From Labilibaculum manganireducens (GTDB lineage: Bacteria > Bacteroidota > Bacteroidia > Bacteroidales > Marinifilaceae), in NCBI RefSeq assembly GCF_002843385.1, contig NZ_MVDE01000021.1:1-64000 (forward strand): DNA of 64,000 nucleotides, written 5' to 3'. Shown here in pieces: positions 61,441 to 64,000 of the stretch (positions are counted from its first letter, which is position 1; the number at the start of each line of letters is the position of its first letter). Below the pieces are notes generated by a model, which saw nothing but the letters and a program-made list of their open reading frames with translations, did no database searches and was not told where the DNA came from. A program made the position numbers and the translations under genes.

Positions 61441-64000
61441 ATGAATATCTTTAAATACATCATTAAAAGCCTTTGGTTCTTCAGAAAGCAGCATTTTGCT
61501 GTTTTTTTGGGAACAATTGTGAGTACTGCCGTTCTTACTGGTGCGCTAATTATTGGTGATTCGGTAAAATACAGCTTGCACGATCTGGTAAACCTTCGTT
61601 TGGGTAAGGTGGAATATGCCATGCCTACCGGCGACAGATATGTTCGTGCTGAATTGGCAAAAGAGATACAGGCAGATTTAAATGGGAATGCTACTGCCCT
61701 TTTACAGGTAAAAGGAATTGCAATTCAACCAGAAAATAATACTCGAACGAACAATATTCAGGTTTATGGGGTTGATCAGGAATTTTGGAAATTCTCTTCT
61801 GCTCAGCAAACAGACCTGAAAGATGGGGAAGCATCCGTCAGTTCGAATCTGGCAGATAAAATGAGCCTGAAAATTGGGGATGAGTTTCTGCTGCGGGTTG
61901 AAAAAGGCAGTTTGATTCCCGCCAATGCTCCTTTTGTTTCTGATGAAGATCAGACAATCGCTTTGCGGGTAAAGGTAAAATCCATTGCAGAAAATCAGGA
62001 ATTGGGTCGCTTTAGCTTAAAAAATAATCAGCTTGCACCCTACAATGTTTTTCTTTCAAGAGATTATCTGGACAAAGAAATGGAATTGGAAGGAAAAGCA
62101 AATCTTCTTCTTTTAGGAAAATCCGATCACACGCAAAATGAAATTCAAGAATGCCTGAAAAGACATTGGCGATTGCAAGATGCTGGTCTTGAAATCCGTT
62201 CTGTTACAAGAAAAGATCAGTTGGAATTGATTTCGGATCGTGTGTTTATCGATACTCCAATTTCAGATGAAATAGAGAAAATCGCAATTGATCAGCAATC
62301 GCTCTTGACTTACTTTGTGAACCGCATCAGCAGTAAGGAGAAAGAAACTCCTTACTCGTTTGTGTCTGCCATCAATGGTGATTCACGCTTGTCGAATCTG
62401 TCTGATGGGGAAATGATTATCAATCAATGGTTGGCTGACGATCTGGATGCCAAAGCAGGAGATACCATATCTCTCGATTACTTTATGATAGGAGCCTTGA
62501 GAGCTCTGGAAGAACAGAAGCAGACATTTGTGGTCAAGGAAATTTTGCCTTTGGATAGTGATTTGCTGGATCAATCCATGATGCCATCCTTTCCGGGATT
62601 ATCAGATGCAGGCAGCTGTAACGAGTGGGAAGCCGGTGTTCCTGTTGATTTTTCCAAAATCCGTCCGAAAGACGAAGACTACTGGAAGCAGTACAAGGGA
62701 ACTCCCAAAGCATTTATTTCACCGGCAAAAGCAGTTGAATTGTGGAGCAATAAATATGGAAAATATACTGCGTTCCGATTTAATGAAAAGGAATTGAATC
62801 AGAACGATTTAGAGAAACTCATGCTTTCGGTGATGAGTCCTAACTTGCTTAATTTGAGCTTCGTATATGTTCATAGTGAAGGTGTTTCGGCGGCAAATAA
62901 TATGGTCGATTTTGGTGAGTTGTTCCTAAGTCTCAGCTTCTTCATCATTTTTGCAGGAGTATTGTTAACCATCCTAATTTATTCTTTAAATCTCGATAGC
63001 AGAAGTCAGGAAAATGGGATTCTCCTGAGTTTGGGTTTCCCTAAATCTCAAATACTGCGAATCAGAATTTACGAATCATTAGTGACTGTAGTTGTTGGAG
63101 GATTGGTTGGCGTTTTTGGTGGTGTTTTATACAACCACCTGCTGTTAAAAGCTTTAAATTCGGTGTGGACTGATGTGGTTCGTACCAACATGCTGAGTGT
63201 TCATCTGCGCGGAACGACATTGTTTGCAGGTTTTGCAATTGGCTTGGTGGTGGCTGTGCTTTGTATTTGGTGGCTTACACGTAAAAAGCTAAAGAAAACA
63301 GCAAGCGCGCTCATTCAAAATACCATTGATGAAAACAGTTCTGCTAAAAGCAATCGGATTTCTTTAGTAATAGGGATTTTATCAATGATAGGTACTGCCG
63401 GTATGATTGCCTATGCATTTGCATCCTCTCTGGATCAAAATGCTGAATTATTGCTGTCTGCCGGAGGCTTGTTTATGATTGGAGCCTGTGCTTTTGTTTA
63501 CATGTACTTGCAAAAATTGAGTTCAACCAGAAGTAGTAAAACACCTTCTTTATTGCAGCTGGCAATAAAGAATAGTGCACGAAACCGCAGGAGAAGTTTA
63601 GCAAGTGTAGCATTATTGGCTCTGGGCACATTCTCTGTTCTGATTACGGGAGCCAACCGCAAAACATTTTTTGATACCGAAAATGCGGACAAATCGGGTA
63701 CAGGTGGTTATGAATACTGGATAGAAAGCACGATGCCTGTTTTATTTGATCTAAATACTGAAGAAGGACTTGAGAAAGCCGGATTTTGGAAAGGCGATCT
63801 CGATTCCACCACACAATTTGTACAGTTCAGAGCCTTGGAAGGAGATGATGCCAGTTGTTTGAATCTAAATCAGGTGCAGAAACCAAAAATATTGGGATTC
63901 GATCCTTTGCTGCTGGATCGAAAAGGTGCTTTTTCGTTTGCAAAACTCACCGGCGATGTCGATTCTGAGCATCCATGGCAAGTCTTGAATAAAGATTTAG
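61441..64000 (+). CDS. FtsX/MacB-type ABC transporter permease (5' part, cut by window end)
   Basis: An open frame runs from the ATG at 61441 to the end of the window, at least 853 codons with no stop. The first helix FAVFLGTIVSTAVLTGALII (about residues 19-38) precedes a large periplasmic domain. Several more helices follow around residues 490-520 (SFFIIFAGVLLTILIYSL), 540-570, 595-620 and 640-690. The second half includes RNRRRSLASVALLALGTFSV (about 717-737), the start of the repeated FtsX module. It is therefore a long permease with two FtsX domains, partner of the ATPase encoded before it. Family and substrate beyond this cannot be fixed; the C-terminus lies outside the window. Confidence 0.88.
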   Translation, partial: MNIFKYIIKSLWFFRKQHFAVFLGTIVSTAVLTGALIIGDSVKYSLHDLVNLRLGKVEYAMPTGDRYVRAELAKEIQADLNGNATALLQVKGIAIQPENNTRTNNIQVYGVDQEFWKFSSAQQTDLKDGEASVSSNLADKMSLKIGDEFLLRVEKGSLIPANAPFVSDEDQTIALRVKVKSIAENQELGRFSLKNNQLAPYNVFLSRDYLDKEMELEGKANLLLLGKSDHTQNEIQECLKRHWRLQDAGLEIRSVTRKDQLELISDRVFIDTPISDEIEKIAIDQQSLLTYFVNRISSKEKETPYSFVSAINGDSRLSNLSDGEMIINQWLADDLDAKAGDTISLDYFMIGALRALEEQKQTFVVKEILPLDSDLLDQSMMPSFPGLSDAGSCNEWEAGVPVDFSKIRPKDEDYWKQYKGTPKAFISPAKAVELWSNKYGKYTAFRFNEKELNQNDLEKLMLSVMSPNLLNLSFVYVHSEGVSAANNMVDFGELFLSLSFFIIFAGVLLTILIYSLNLDSRSQENGILLSLGFPKSQILRIRIYESLVTVVVGGLVGVFGGVLYNHLLLKALNSVWTDVVRTNMLSVHLRGTTLFAGFAIGLVVAVLCIWWLTRKKLKKTASALIQNTIDENSSAKSNRISLVIGILSMIGTAGMIAYAFASSLDQNAELLLSAGGLFMIGACAFVYMYLQKLSSTRSSKTPSLLQLAIKNSARNRRRSLASVALLALGTFSVLITGANRKTFFDTENADKSGTGGYEYWIESTMPVLFDLNTEEGLEKAGFWKGDLDSTTQFVQFRALEGDDASCLNLNQVQKPKILGFDPLLLDRKGAFSFAKLTGDVDSEHPWQVLNKDL

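Overview
The window is AT-rich chromosomal DNA of a Bacteroidota bacterium, probably an anaerobic or micro-aerotolerant Bacteroidales/Marinilabiliales-type organism. The evidence is a SusC/SusD pair, a LytS/LytTR two-component system, lipoprotein-rich gene content, few Shine-Dalgarno sequences, and promoters of the Bacteroidota type (TAnnTTTG at -7, TTTG at -33). Glycyl-radical pyruvate formate-lyase, a superoxide reductase, a short ThiC and a non-suicide-type Thi4 point to life with little oxygen. No rRNA, tRNA or CRISPR array was seen.

Layout. 1-3.4 kb: a 7-bp satellite, then pflA and pflB on the minus strand. 3.6-14.2 kb: a LytS-type sensor kinase, a secreted HExxHxxGxxH metalloprotease, SusC, SusD and a LytTR response regulator, all on the plus strand. 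This reads as a regulated protease/peptide-uptake locus with its two-component system split across its ends. 14.3-17 kb: an esterase lipoprotein, a 145-bp palindromic repeat, a flavodoxin-type reductase and a ferredoxin-nitroreductase. 17.1-20.2 kb: a TPP riboswitch followed by thi4, thiE, thiC and a decayed 3' piece of thiD, whose reading frame runs on into an exactly 42-bp-periodic repeat array. 21-27 kb: a decayed Y1 (RAYT-like) transposase, a membrane-anchored MutS-like ATPase, two linked envelope proteins of unknown function and a DUF3859-like protein.

27-44 kb is mixed housekeeping and accessory DNA. It holds purU, a 215-bp tandem repeat, a phosphofructokinase with the residues of PPi-dependent enzymes, an S9 peptidase, a secreted alpha-amylase, a superoxide reductase/peroxiredoxin pair, a hydrolase, a MORN-type repeat protein, two uncharacterised intracellular proteins, a six-hairpin glycosidase-like lipoprotein and an OB-fold lipoprotein.

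The most unusual region is 44.4-60.3 kb, about 16 kb all on the plus strand. Six PQQ-like (BamB-type) beta-propellers, sharing an N-terminal FRG/WRG motif, are interleaved with an NHL propeller, a tiny four-cysteine Tat-type protein, a NapG/MauM-like ferredoxin, a NapH/MauN-like membrane iron-sulfur protein, a NuoE-NuoF fusion carrying extra [2Fe-2S] and 2x[4Fe-4S] domains, and a NuoG/GltD-like flavoprotein that appears to have lost its NAD(P)H-binding domain. I infer an envelope redox system carrying electrons between NADH, membrane iron-sulfur proteins and periplasmic propellers. I do not know a characterised system with this composition. The larger gaps inside the locus carry a shared CCTGACAG...CTGTcAG repeat. 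The window ends in a LolD-type ABC ATPase and the 5' part of an FtsX-type permease.
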